Source of the DNA: Chryseobacterium sp. ISL-80
GTDB taxonomy: Bacteria > Bacillota > Bacilli > Bacillales > Cytobacillaceae
Length of the DNA stretch: 64,000 nucleotides
Direction of reading: 5' to 3'
Assembly (NCBI GenBank): GCA_018613055.1
Contig: JAGGQZ010000008.1
Span: forward strand, 98,145-162,144
The notes under the pieces were generated by a model, which was given only the letters and a program-made list of their open reading frames with translations, had not been told where the DNA came from and ran no database searches. A program made the position numbers and the translations under genes. Below are positions 15,816 to 24,253 of the stretch, one piece after another; position 1 is the stretch's first letter, and each line of letters starts with the position of its first letter.

Positions 15816-17296
15816 TATACAGCAGAAATGCTGCCGTCTTCTAAACATTCTAGTTCAACAATTACGTTCGTCCCCTGGCCCATTTCACTGACAATTTTCA
15901 TCGTTCCATTATGCTCCTGAATGATTTTATTGCTCACCGTAAGCCCAAGCCCGATGCCTTTTTCCTTCGTTGTATAAAACGGAGTTCCAAGATAACGAAG
16001 GCGGTCAGGCTCAATTCCCGTTCCCTCATCCGAAATGCTGACAAGCACTTTTCCCTTCTCCTTCTTTTGCAGGTCGATCACGACATTCCCGCCACTCTGC
16101 ATGGATTCAATCGCATTTTTCATAAAGTTTAAAAACACTTGCTTCAGCTGATGCGGATTGCAAGAAAGCATGACTTTTTCATCTGGATAAGTTGGGATGA
16201 TCTGGACATTGTGCATCATCGCCTGTGGATGGATGATATTGATCGTACTGTCCAAAATCGCTTTCAAATCATCTTTTACATATTGGATTGCCTGTGGCTT
16301 GGCTAGTGACATGAACTCATTGACAATCATATCGATCCTGTCCAGCTCGTTCATGATGATTGCCAGGTAATCTTCCTGCTTCTCCTTATCAAGGCATGTC
16401 TGCAGCAATTTTGAGAAACCCTTCAATGCTGTCAGCGGATTGCGGATTTCATGGGCCACCCCCGCAGCCAGCTGCCCGGTGACAGACAGCCTGTCCAAAT
16501 TACGGATGGAGGCATCATGCTTGACCCGGTCCGTAATATTCCGGCCAACACTGACAAACGAGTCTATCTCCTTTTTTTCATTATAGATTGGCGAAAAGCT
16601 ATATTCTGTATAAACGGATTCCAGATCGAAAGTGGTGAACTTTTTCCGTAAAATCTGCGGTTCTCCAGTTTCGACAATCTCCTTGAGCTTAAGATCGAGA
16701 ATGGCATCTTCCTCTGATGTCAAAAATTCACCAAGATTCTTGCCAACAATTTGCTCCGGCTTCAAGCCGATCACTTTTTCATGGGAAGGGGAAGCATACA
16801 AAATCAGTTTACCTTTATTAATCACCTTGATCATGTCCGTCGTATTCTCGGTAATCAGCTCGTACAGCTCCCGTGTTCGGTGTAACTCATTCTCCATACT
16901 TACCACTTTGGTGATATCACGGTAAATTGCAATGATGGCAATGATCTCGCCCTGCTTATTACGGAATGGGGAATAAGAGACAGCAATGTCGAGCAATGAT
17001 CCATCCTTATGGAATCGCTTCGTGATCATATTGGTAAATGCTTTGCCATTTTTGACTTCGGAAATGATCCCTGGCACAAAATCTGGATTTGAAAACTCAT
17101 GAAAGGTCCTGCCTATTAAATCTTCTTCTGTATAACCGAAAATCTCCGTGTACATATGATTGATCCTCAAAAAACGGTTCTCCATATCTATAATGGCAAA
17201 ACCGTCGGCGGTACAATCCAGGAATAAACTGAGCAATTCATCCGGATTATAGATGGTTGTATCATCCGGACCAAATATCGGAAAATCGTTACGCAT
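15815..17296 (-). CDS. Soluble PAS-PAS sensor histidine kinase
   Basis: A 493-residue kinase without membrane segments. PAS 1 spans about 23-130 (DCTADGFAIIDMENRFLRIN), PAS 2 about 140-260, then the dimerisation/phosphoacceptor box VAHEIRNPLTALKGF and the HATPase domain with N box LNFMKNAIESM and G boxes GTGIEP and KGIGLGLTVS. The organisation matches the cytosolic sporulation kinases of Bacillus (KinA/KinE type), which feed the Spo0F phosphorelay. No response regulator is adjacent, which fits that role. The exact orthologue cannot be named. Confidence 0.9.
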   Translation of the reverse strand: MRNDFPIFGPDDTTIYNPDELLSLFLDCTADGFAIIDMENRFLRINHMYTEIFGYTEEDLIGRTFHEFSNPDFVPGIISEVKNGKAFTNMITKRFHKDGSLLDIAVSYSPFRNKQGEIIAIIAIYRDITKVVSMENELHRTRELYELITENTTDMIKVINKGKLILYASPSHEKVIGLKPEQIVGKNLGEFLTSEEDAILDLKLKEIVETGEPQILRKKFTTFDLESVYTEYSFSPIYNEKKEIDSFVSVGRNITDRVKHDASIRNLDRLSVTGQLAAGVAHEIRNPLTALKGFSKLLQTCLDKEKQEDYLAIIMNELDRIDMIVNEFMSLAKPQAIQYVKDDLKAILDSTINIIHPQAMMHNVQIIPTYPDEKVMLSCNPHQLKQVFLNFMKNAIESMQSGGNVVIDLQKKEKGKVLVSISDEGTGIEPDRLRYLGTPFYTTKEKGIGLGLTVSNKIIQEHNGTMKIVSEMGQGTNVIVELECLEDGSISAV

Positions 17297-17380
17297 AGAG
17301 ATCTCTCCAAACCTATTAACCTTATAGCTTCATTTTACAGAAAGTTATGATTTTTCAAAAGAAGTATTTATTCTTCTTTT

Positions 17381-17420
17381 AAAAATCAAGAAGCCGCTAT
17401 CCCTTATAAGGCAGCGGCTT
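17381..17420 (-). terminator. hemY terminator
   Basis: AAGCCGCT (17391-17398) pairs with AGCGGCTT (17413-17420). On the minus strand the stem is followed by a T-rich stretch. Confidence 0.75.
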
Positions 17421-17429
17421 GAATCTCAT

Positions 17430-18836
17430 TCATTTAAGATATTCTAACACTTTTGCCACAGCAGCTTCTGCCTGGTCGATGCATCCAGGAATCCCGACAC
17501 CCTCAAAAGAACTCCCCGCAAGGCAGATACCTGGAAGCTCTTGTTCAAGCTCCGATTTTACTTTTGCGATTCTCTCGAGATGGCCAACGGTATATTGCGG
17601 CATTGCATTTCTCCATCTGGTCACAACAGTGAATTCTGGCTTTGCGGTAATGTTCATCGTTTTATTCAAATCTCTTAAAACCAATTCGATGATTTCGTCA
17701 TCTGATAGATTCACAGCTTCCTGGTCATCCGGCTTTCCGACATAGCAGCGGAGGAGGGTCATATCGTCTGGCGATGTTCCCGGCCATTTTTTATGGGTCC
17801 ATGTACACGCGGTAATTCGGAAATCACTGTTTCTCGAGACGAGGAATCCTGTTCCGTCGATATCTTTCTCGATCGCCGATTTTGGAAATGCCATCGCTAC
17901 ATTTGCGACGGAATTGGCCGGCATGTGTTTGAACGGTTCCATGAATGGATATTCCGACAGCATGCGCTGGGCGTGGAAATGGTCGGTCGCTATCACTACA
18001 CTGTCAGCGGTACCCACCTCTCCATTTTCGAGATGGACTTTATAGGCCGACCCTGTCTTCTCTACCTTTTCAACTGCTCTTCCCTTCAAAACCGATCCTT
18101 CGTCGAGACGCGTTTCAACCTGGTGGACCAATTCCTCCAGACCCGTTGACAATGAAATGAACATCCCTTTTTTGGAACCAGGCTTCTTAGCTGTTTTCGG
18201 AGACTTAGGCATCGATTTATTCAAGCCGATCACCAGGCTTCGATGCTTTTGTTCGATTTCATAAAAATTAGGGAACAAAGCCATCAGGCTCAGCTCATCT
18301 ATATCGCCTGCGTAAATCCCGGATAACAAAGGATCAATCAGGTTTTCTACAACCTCATCACCGAGCCGGCGACGGAAAAAAGCACCTAATGACTGATCGG
18401 CTTTTGGTTCATCTTTGGGCAAAATAAAATCTCCCGCTGCACGCAATTTGCCCAGTGGAGAAAATAACCCTGACAACGCAAACGGAGTGGCCTTTGTGGG
18501 AATCCCCATGAAAGATCCCTCAGGCATTGTGTGTAGCCTGCCCCTTGCGTAGATATAGGACCTCCCCGCCGTGTTCGAGATGATTTTGTCCTGGAGACCT
18601 ACTTCCTCGATCAGTCTCATCGCACTCTTTTTTCGCGCTATGATGGAATCCGGCCCTCTTTCAATGATAAAACCATCACGCTTCTCAGTACTGATGACAC
18701 CGCCAAGACGGCCGCTCGCCTCAATCAATTTCACTTGTATTGGCAGCTGATTTTCCCTTGCTTCCTTTTGGAGATAATACGCAGCCGCCAGCCCAGTGAT
18801 CCCGCCGCCTATGATGATAACCTTCTTTGGGTCCAT
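17430..18836 (-). CDS. hemY: Coproporphyrinogen III / protoporphyrinogen IX oxidase HemY
   Basis: A FAD-dependent oxidase of the heme pathway, 468 residues, normal for the Bacillus enzyme (also called CgoX). The N-terminal dinucleotide motif is VIIGGGITGLAAAYYL (about 6-21), followed by ERGPDSI. The C-terminal FAD segment is CLAGSSFEGVGIPGCIDQAE near the end. ATG 18836 has AGGTGA at the right distance; GTG 18845 is possible. It is separated here from hemE and hemH, which normally precede it, and has no operon partner in the window. Confidence 0.93.
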   Translation of the reverse strand: MDPKKVIIIGGGITGLAAAYYLQKEARENQLPIQVKLIEASGRLGGVISTEKRDGFIIERGPDSIIARKKSAMRLIEEVGLQDKIISNTAGRSYIYARGRLHTMPEGSFMGIPTKATPFALSGLFSPLGKLRAAGDFILPKDEPKADQSLGAFFRRRLGDEVVENLIDPLLSGIYAGDIDELSLMALFPNFYEIEQKHRSLVIGLNKSMPKSPKTAKKPGSKKGMFISLSTGLEELVHQVETRLDEGSVLKGRAVEKVEKTGSAYKVHLENGEVGTADSVVIATDHFHAQRMLSEYPFMEPFKHMPANSVANVAMAFPKSAIEKDIDGTGFLVSRNSDFRITACTWTHKKWPGTSPDDMTLLRCYVGKPDDQEAVNLSDDEIIELVLRDLNKTMNITAKPEFTVVTRWRNAMPQYTVGHLERIAKVKSELEQELPGICLAGSSFEGVGIPGCIDQAEAAVAKVLEYLK

Positions 18837-19040
18837 ATCGCTCACCTATTCTTTTTTGTTTGATTATCTTATAGTTGTTCCCTGAAAGTATGTGAAGTTT
18901 TTAACACAAGAAAAGTATAGCACCAGAAATAGACAGGTTGATGGAAGTTTTTTTACTAAAATGTGAACTTAGAGTCCGTGAATAGTGGAGGATTATCAGA
19001 TTTCCGTCAAAGTTGGATCAGTCATGCATAAGAAAGGCGG

Positions 19041-19098
19041 AATTCAGCTGGAATCTTGAGCAGTCAAGCGCTGTTGACTGACCTGAATTAAGTTTTTT
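19041..19098 (+). other. Long nested hairpin followed by a T run
   Basis: AATTCAG (19041-19047) pairs with CTGAATT (19083-19089). Inside it CAGTCAA (19061-19067) pairs with TTGACTG (19074-19080), and TTTTTT follows. It looks like an intrinsic terminator reading rightward, but no plus-strand gene precedes it in 18837-19040, where I see no supportable ORF. It may be a dispersed repeat or the end of a small RNA. Confidence 0.45.
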
Positions 19099-19211
19099 GG
19101 CGAATTTTTCATTATTTCGACCACATTTTGAAATATATCAGCGGATTTTCAATTTTATCGACCACATTTTAAGATATTTCCACCACATTTCCGAATATAT
19201 CGACCACATCA
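19097..19211. repeat. Tandem array, period 20-21 bp, CGACCACATTTT type
   Basis: Units begin at 19097 (degenerate), 19118, 19139 (degenerate), 19159, 19180 and 19201. The best-conserved segment is CGACCACATTTT followed by an A/T-rich tail such as GAAATATAT. No ORF runs through it. It ends 17 bases before the terminator of the downstream minus-strand gene. Confidence 0.8.
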
Positions 19212-19220
19212 CATTATCAC

Positions 19221-19247
19221 AAAAAAAAATCCCGGTTCCCCGGGATT
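19221..19247 (-). terminator. Terminator of the ABC exporter operon
   Basis: AATCCCGG (19228-19235) pairs with CCGGGATT (19240-19247). On the minus strand it is followed by a long T run (A9 at 19221-19229). It overlaps the stop codon of the last permease gene. Confidence 0.85.
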
Positions 19248-20043
19248 ACACATTCATATCTCTTTTTCGATAAAACACGTAAGTCACAACCGTGAGCACG
19301 AACAGCAGCAGTCCTGACAATCCCAGGTACACCGGCTCGAACCCGCCTTCCTCCAGCACAAGCTTCGCATCATAATATTTGAATGGAGTCAGGAACTTCA
19401 GTCCGTCCAGCTTCTCATTCAAGTCAATTGCAATCGACAGGATGAAGAGGAAAAGCAAGATTCCTGTTGCCAGGGAGGTGGCTTTTTTCGCATTTTTAAG
19501 AACAGCTGCGATGGCCGTTCCAATGACAAGGAAAATCAATTGAAGAATGAACATCCCAATCATCAGCAACGCAATCTCCCCGGTGATGTCCTCGCCTTCT
19601 GTATATTTCCCGACCATGCCGACAGAGGCAGCAAGGGTGACAAGATTGAAAATCAAAATATTAACCAGCGCGGCGGAAAGCTTTGCTGATATCATCCACG
19701 TCCTTGAAATCGGCTTGACGAGCAGGAACTCTACCGTTTTGTCTCGCTCTTCCTTGGCGATGATATTCGAACCAAGCATCGCTGCATGGATGGCTGCCAT
19801 CACGGCCAGGTAAAGAAACAGGACTCCAAAATAACCGATCGGTGTCGACAAATCAAGCGAACCAGTGCCCATGATTGCCTGAAGCGATTTTGGCATATCG
19901 GCCATCAGCGCATTCATCGATTGCCCGTTTCCCTCGAGGCTTGAGTACTTTGCCATGCCCGAAGCGACCATGAAGATAACGCCAATACACCAGATGATTA
20001 ACGCTTTCCGGTTTCCTTTCAATTCTCTTTTAAAAAGATTCAC
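19246..20043 (-). CDS. ABC-2 type transporter permease
   Basis: A 265-residue membrane protein with six hydrophobic segments, the second permease of the exporter. It begins MNLFKRELKGNRKALIIWCI, where a cytosolic amphipathic helix precedes the first membrane span, and contains the EERDKTVEFLLVKPISRTW motif shared with its neighbour. GTG 20043 is preceded by GGAGGG. It is paralogous to the preceding permease, so the exporter probably uses a permease heterodimer with one ATPase. Substrate unknown. Confidence 0.88.
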   Translation of the reverse strand: MNLFKRELKGNRKALIIWCIGVIFMVASGMAKYSSLEGNGQSMNALMADMPKSLQAIMGTGSLDLSTPIGYFGVLFLYLAVMAAIHAAMLGSNIIAKEERDKTVEFLLVKPISRTWMISAKLSAALVNILIFNLVTLAASVGMVGKYTEGEDITGEIALLMIGMFILQLIFLVIGTAIAAVLKNAKKATSLATGILLFLFILSIAIDLNEKLDGLKFLTPFKYYDAKLVLEEGGFEPVYLGLSGLLLFVLTVVTYVFYRKRDMNV

Positions 20044-20058
20044 GATCTTCCCTCCTCC

Positions 20059-20856
20059 CTAGACGGAATGGACATCCTTTTTCGAGTATAAATAATAGCT
20101 GGCAACGATTGCGGCAATGATAAGAATGGCAGCTGTTAGAAGAAAAGAAGTTTCATAGCTTGCATGCTGCGTGATATAAGCCGAATCAAAATAATTGAAC
20201 GGCGTCAAATAACGCAACGCTTCATCCTCTGTTGTCGAACTAATCATCCCGAGCATAAAAAAGCCAAAAACCGTTCCTAGCGAAACCGAAATCACCGATT
20301 TAATTCTCGGAAAAATTGCGGAGATAACGATTCCCAACGCCAAGAACATCAGCTGAAGAAAGAATAGGGAAACGGCAATCAGGAATAAAGCCTCCTTGTT
20401 AAAATCGTCCACCGAGACGATGGATGCCATCACTAATGCCGCGGCGATAAACACGATATTGGTGATGAAGAGGGAAACCAATGCAGCCAGCAGTTTTGAA
20501 GTGACGACCTGCGCCCGGGTCACCGGCTTTGTCAGCAGGAAGTCCGCCGTCTTTTCACGCGTTTCCTTTGATAAAATAGAGGTTCCCAGATTCATAGCCT
20601 GGATGGCGCCCGCAAGCTTCAGGTACAGGAACGCATACGAGAAAAATCCAATCAATGTTGCGATGCTGTCCACTGACAATCCAATCGCCTTCCTCAACTC
20701 AACCGGGAAGCCTTTAAGCAGACTCTTGAACTCTTCTGCATCCTTTGAAAAGGAAGGGAACATCGATAAAAACAAAACCACCAGCGCCACCAGGGACAAG
20801 GTCCAGATGACAGTCGACTTCCGGTAGGCCTTCAGTTCGTGAAGGAACATATTCAT
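20059..20856 (-). CDS. ABC-2 type transporter permease
   Basis: The first permease, also 265 residues with six membrane segments. It carries ETREKTADFLLTKPVTRAQV, which aligns with the equivalent motif of the second permease and marks the loop that contacts the ATPase. AAGGAGG lies at 20863-20869, and the start is three bases after the ATPase stop. The tandem paralogues suggest a gene duplication. Confidence 0.88.
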   Translation of the reverse strand: MNMFLHELKAYRKSTVIWTLSLVALVVLFLSMFPSFSKDAEEFKSLLKGFPVELRKAIGLSVDSIATLIGFFSYAFLYLKLAGAIQAMNLGTSILSKETREKTADFLLTKPVTRAQVVTSKLLAALVSLFITNIVFIAAALVMASIVSVDDFNKEALFLIAVSLFFLQLMFLALGIVISAIFPRIKSVISVSLGTVFGFFMLGMISSTTEDEALRYLTPFNYFDSAYITQHASYETSFLLTAAILIIAAIVASYYLYSKKDVHSV

Positions 20857-20859
20857 GTT

Positions 20860-21744
20860 CTATTCCTCCTTTTCATAGTAATGCATGAAAATCTCTTCAA
20901 GGTCAGGCTCCTCCACCCAGAGGTTCGCAATCTCGATTTCCGCGATTTTTTTCATGATGGAATTGAGATTTCCCCTGAATAAAAAGCTAATGATATGGCC
21001 GTCCTGCTGCAGCTGGTTCACACCTTCTATATAGAAAAGTTCTTTATTGATAGCGGTGCTTGTTTCTATTTTGAATTTCTTATAGGTGTTTTCTTTTAGC
21101 GTGCTGATTTTCTCGACCGTGACAATCCGGCCGTCCTTGATGATCGCAACCCTGTCACACAGCCTTTGCACCTCACTGAGAATATGGGAGGAAAACAGGA
21201 TTGTCGCGCCTTTCTTGTTTTCTTTTTCAAGAAGCTCGAAAAACTTCTGCTGCATGAGCGGATCGAGTCCGCTTGTCGGCTCATCGAGGATGATCAGCTT
21301 CGGTTCATGAAGCAGCCCCTGGACGATGCCGACCTTCTTTTTGTTCCCAAGCGAAAGATCATCGATTTTCTTGGTCAGGTCCAGCTCCATGATCTCAGCA
21401 AGCTCCTTGATCCGCTTTGTACAATCCTTTTTGTAAAAGCTTGCCGAGTACTTGAGCAAATCCATGACCTTCATATTGTCATAATAAAAAACTTCGGAAG
21501 GCAGGTAGCCAATTTCCTTCTTGATTTCCGGAGCCGCCGTGATGATATCTTTTCCGAAAATCGTCGCGCTGCCTCTTGTTGGATAGATCAATGACAGAAG
21601 CGTACGAATCGTCGTCGATTTCCCCGCGCCATTCGGGCCGATGAAACCGAAAATCTCGCCTTCCTTCACATTAAAGCTGACATCCTCAATTCCCCTTGCC
21701 TTGCCGTACATTTTCGTCAGATTGTTAATCTCAATCACGTTCAT
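20860..21744 (-). CDS. ABC exporter ATP-binding protein
   Basis: A 294-residue ATPase of the CcmA/YtrB type. Walker A is GPNGAGKST (about 39-47), the degenerate signature is LSLGNKKKV, Walker B is LIILDEPTSGLDP and the switch His is in FSSHILSEVQ. A C-terminal extension of about 80 residues follows the nucleotide-binding domain. ATG 21744 is preceded by GGAGGG; an in-frame upstream Met is less likely. It heads an ATPase-permease-permease operon 250 bases downstream of a tetR gene in the same direction. Confidence 0.92.
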   Translation of the reverse strand: MNVIEINNLTKMYGKARGIEDVSFNVKEGEIFGFIGPNGAGKSTTIRTLLSLIYPTRGSATIFGKDIITAAPEIKKEIGYLPSEVFYYDNMKVMDLLKYSASFYKKDCTKRIKELAEIMELDLTKKIDDLSLGNKKKVGIVQGLLHEPKLIILDEPTSGLDPLMQQKFFELLEKENKKGATILFSSHILSEVQRLCDRVAIIKDGRIVTVEKISTLKENTYKKFKIETSTAINKELFYIEGVNQLQQDGHIISFLFRGNLNSIMKKIAEIEIANLWVEEPDLEEIFMHYYEKEE

Positions 21745-21844
21745 GCCAGACCCTCCCTCCAATTTCTCTCTTCCACCATTGCACTCGAAATGATTTTATC
21801 ATGGTCGGTTTCAGCGTTTTTCTACCGTTTATCAACTTTATTCA

Positions 21845-21966
21845 CGGTTAAGCTTCTTTTATTTCCGGTTGAACTGTTTTTATTTCCGGTTGAACTGTTT
21901 TTATTTCCGGTTGAACTGTTTTTATTTACGGTTGAACTGCTTTTATTTCCGGTTACGGTTAATCCG
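21845..21966. repeat. Tandem array, period 21 bp, GGTTGAACTG type
   Basis: The unit is GGTTGAACTG followed by TTTTTATTTCC. It is exact or nearly so at 21867, 21888, 21909 and 21930, with degenerate copies at 21846 and 21951. The spacing is exactly 21 bp throughout. It lies between tetR and the ABC operon. The 7-residue periodic reading frame it creates has no ribosome binding site. Confidence 0.88.
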
Positions 21967-21996
21967 GATTAAATGACATTCGGTATCGCTATTTCG

Positions 21997-22626
21997 CTAT
22001 TCGCTTCTGTAAAACGCCTTCTTCATCATATCGATATACACTTCGGCTTCTTGGAATGCTTCCTCAAAGTCATCAAGTCCTTTGTTCAGTCTTTTCGCTT
22101 TTTCGAGTTCCTGGTTGCTGAATCCCTGGAGCGTCCACATGATGATGTTGATGGTTCTTTGGATGTCCGTCCCATCACGAAATTTTTCAAGGTCGATATT
22201 ATCAAATAGTTTGCTATAGCTGTCTTGCATCAATTCTGTAGTGGTGTTATTCAAGCTCTCTTTCACATCTTCAGAGGATTCCATCGAGGCAGACATCATA
22301 AAGTCAAATATCTCTGGATGCCTGGCCATCAGCCTGCTTTTTAGGATCATCAGGTTCTTCAGCCTTTCAAAGATATCTCGTTCAGAAAAATCCAGTTCCT
22401 GAAAGAATTCCTCCGATATAACTTCTGTAAAGTGGTTGTATAGAAACAAATAGAGCTCTTTTTTATTATTAAAATAGTGAAACAAAAGTCCTTTTGAAAT
22501 TCCTGCTGATTTGACGATCTCATTCGTAGAAGCATTTTCGTATCCCTTTTGGGCAAACTCTTTGAGAGCAGCGTTCAGGATTCTTTCCTGCTTCTCCGGA
22601 TTCAAACTTAAAAACTTAGAAGTCAT
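21997..22626 (-). CDS. TetR/AcrR-family transcriptional regulator
   Basis: A 209-residue repressor. The N-terminal helix-turn-helix is FAQKGYENASTNEIVKSAGI (about 25-44), followed by SKGLLFHYFNNKKELYLFL. The C-terminal ligand domain shows no known sub-family motif. GAGGAGGG precedes ATG 22626. It lies upstream of the ABC exporter on the same strand, and two perfect operator-like palindromes flank its own promoter, so it most likely represses itself and the exporter. Confidence 0.92.
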   Translation of the reverse strand: MTSKFLSLNPEKQERILNAALKEFAQKGYENASTNEIVKSAGISKGLLFHYFNNKKELYLFLYNHFTEVISEEFFQELDFSERDIFERLKNLMILKSRLMARHPEIFDFMMSASMESSEDVKESLNNTTTELMQDSYSKLFDNIDLEKFRDGTDIQRTINIIMWTLQGFSNQELEKAKRLNKGLDDFEEAFQEAEVYIDMMKKAFYRSE

Positions 22627-22645
22627 TGTGCCCTCCTCATTGTTT

Positions 22646-22698
22646 ATTGACCACCTTGGTCAATACTATTGTATTCCTTATTGACCAACCTGGTCAAT
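22646..22698 (-). promoter_or_regulatory. tetR promoter with two operator palindromes
   Basis: ATTGACCACCTTGGTCAAT (22646-22664) and ATTGACCAACCTGGTCAAT (22680-22698) share the half-site ATTGACC with GGTCAAT, and are 34 bp apart. Read leftward, TTGACC of the distal site can serve as -35 with TACAAT 18 bases on as -10, so the two operators bracket the promoter. Confidence 0.8.
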
Positions 22699-22725
22699 AT
22701 CATTCACACCAAACTTTTCGACAAA

Positions 22726-22759
22726 AACAAAGAGACCGCCGATTGGCAGTCTCCTTGTT
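22726..22759 (-). terminator. Hairpin at the end of the kyn operon
   Basis: GAGAC-GCC pairs with GGC-GTCTC around GATT (22732-22753), and outer AACAA with TTGTT. The T run is weak, so termination is probable but not certain. Confidence 0.5.
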
Positions 22760-22761
22760 GT

Positions 22762-23385
22762 TTATTTTTTCCGGATTACAGCTCTAACCGGGCTCCCGTC
22801 TGCCTGTTCCAGCGGGAGCGGCAAAGCGATGAGTTCATAGTCCCCAGGTTCAATCTGGTCCAGCACGAGTCCTTCAAGGATATGGATTCCATTGTTGTTC
22901 AATTCATGATGTGCTTTGAGTTCCTTGCTGTCCAGCGGGTCGACTGATGGCAAATCGAGTCCGAGTAATTGCACTCCCTGCTCAGCGAGATGTGCAGCCA
23001 ATTCCGGCTCGATATGCGGGATCGATTCCGGGAATGCTGTTTTATCCTGCCATGCATCTGTGCGGATCAGCAGCCGCTTTACTCTGCTTAGATTAATGCC
23101 TTCAAGCTCCTTAATACCAATGCTGGCTGGTTTATCCACATGGATTACAAGCGCGGGGCCAATATAGAGATTGAAGTCCAAATCAATGACCTTTTTACCA
23201 TCGCTTTCGAAATGAAAAGGGGCATCAATATGTGTGCCGGTGTGTGTGCTCATCGTCACCTGCCCGACATTGACCGAACCGCTTTCTTCCATTCCCCAGC
23301 TCACTTTATATTCAAATGGCGTGTCGCCAGGCCAGACAGGAATTTTATTGTGTAAAACCTGCGAAATATCAATCCATTCTCCCAT
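22762..23385 (-). CDS. kynB: Kynurenine formamidase (arylformamidase, cyclase family)
   Basis: Hydrolyses N-formylkynurenine to kynurenine. A 207-residue protein of the bacterial cyclase family with the metal-binding HTGTHIDAPFHF motif (about residues 48-59) and the conserved WPGDTPF near the start. It is the last gene of kynU-kynA-kynB; AAGGAAAA lies before the ATG. Linked to the other two enzymes, it completes the route from tryptophan to anthranilate. Confidence 0.94.
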   Translation of the reverse strand: MGEWIDISQVLHNKIPVWPGDTPFEYKVSWGMEESGSVNVGQVTMSTHTGTHIDAPFHFESDGKKVIDLDFNLYIGPALVIHVDKPASIGIKELEGINLSRVKRLLIRTDAWQDKTAFPESIPHIEPELAAHLAEQGVQLLGLDLPSVDPLDSKELKAHHELNNNGIHILEGLVLDQIEPGDYELIALPLPLEQADGSPVRAVIRKK

Positions 23386-23404
23386 TCATTTTCCTTCTTT
23401 CTTA

Positions 23405-24238
23405 TTATAACTTCGTCCTCAAGCTCCACAGCTCAGGGAAAAAACGGTGGTCGACGACCTTTTTCAAATAAGATACACCGGCGGATCCGCCTGTTCCAGC
23501 TTTGTGCCCGATGATCCGTTCCACCGTGCTCATATGATTGAAGCGCCACAGCTGCTGCTTGCTGCCGATATCGACCAGCTTTTCCGCAAGCTCATAAAGA
23601 TCCCAGTACTGTTCGACATGGCGGTAAACCGTTAGCCACGCTTCCTCGACGCTGGCATTTGGTTCGTACGGCTGCGACCAGTCACGGTTCAGCGCGGCAT
23701 CATCGATCTGAAGTCCTCGTATTGACAGTGCTTGAATGGCTGCATCATAAATCGAGCGTTCGTGCAGTGCATCCTCCATCATTTTGTGCAGTTCCACATC
23801 ATGTTTGTAGACGGATAACACATTTGCCTGCTTCTGCCCTAGAGCGAATTCAATCAGGCGGTTTTGATACGATTGGAATCCGGATGAATGTCCAAGCTTG
23901 TCACGGAATTCCATATATTCTGCAGGAGTCAGTGTCGACAGCACACTCCATGACTGGATCAGCTGCTCCTGGATCCGCGAAACCCTCGACAGCATTTTAA
24001 AAGACGGCTCCAGGTCATTTTTCCGGATGCAGTCAATCGCCGCGTTTACTTCATGTAAAATCAGCTTCATCCACAGCTCACTTGCCTGATGAATAACAAT
24101 GAAGAGCATTTCATCGTGGTGATCCGACAGACGCTGCTGGCTGGACAGGATTTTATCCAATTGCAGATAGCTGCCATAGGACAGCTCTTTTGAAAAATCG
24201 GTATGGATTTCATGTGAAGTTCTCTGTTCTTCCTTCAT
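23405..24238 (-). CDS. kynA: Tryptophan 2,3-dioxygenase
   Basis: A heme enzyme that opens the indole ring of tryptophan to give N-formylkynurenine; 277 residues. Landmarks are [34 protein letters not shown] (about 41-59) with the substrate-contacting segment, and [20 protein letters not shown]. The proximal heme His lies in [18 protein letters not shown] near the C-terminus. It sits between kynU and kynB with short gaps, as in other bacteria that degrade tryptophan to anthranilate. Confidence 0.95.
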   Translation of the reverse strand: MKEEQRTSHEIHTDFSKELSYGSYLQLDKILSSQQRLSDHHDEMLFIVIHQASELWMKLILHEVNAAIDCIRKNDLEPSFKMLSRVSRIQEQLIQSWSVLSTLTPAEYMEFRDKLGHSSGFQSYQNRLIEFALGQKQANVLSVYKHDVELHKMMEDALHERSIYDAAIQALSIRGLQIDDAALNRDWSQPYEPNASVEEAWLTVYRHVEQYWDLYELAEKLVDIGSKQQLWRFNHMSTVERIIGHKAGTGGSAGVSYLKKVVDHRFFPELWSLRTKL

Positions 24239-24253
24239 TTTCCGGCTTCCCCC

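Noticed and set aside
21790..21972. An open frame of 60 codons with a repeated seven-residue motif
   Set aside because: It merely translates the 21-bp array; there is no ribosome binding site and the composition is driven by the repeat.
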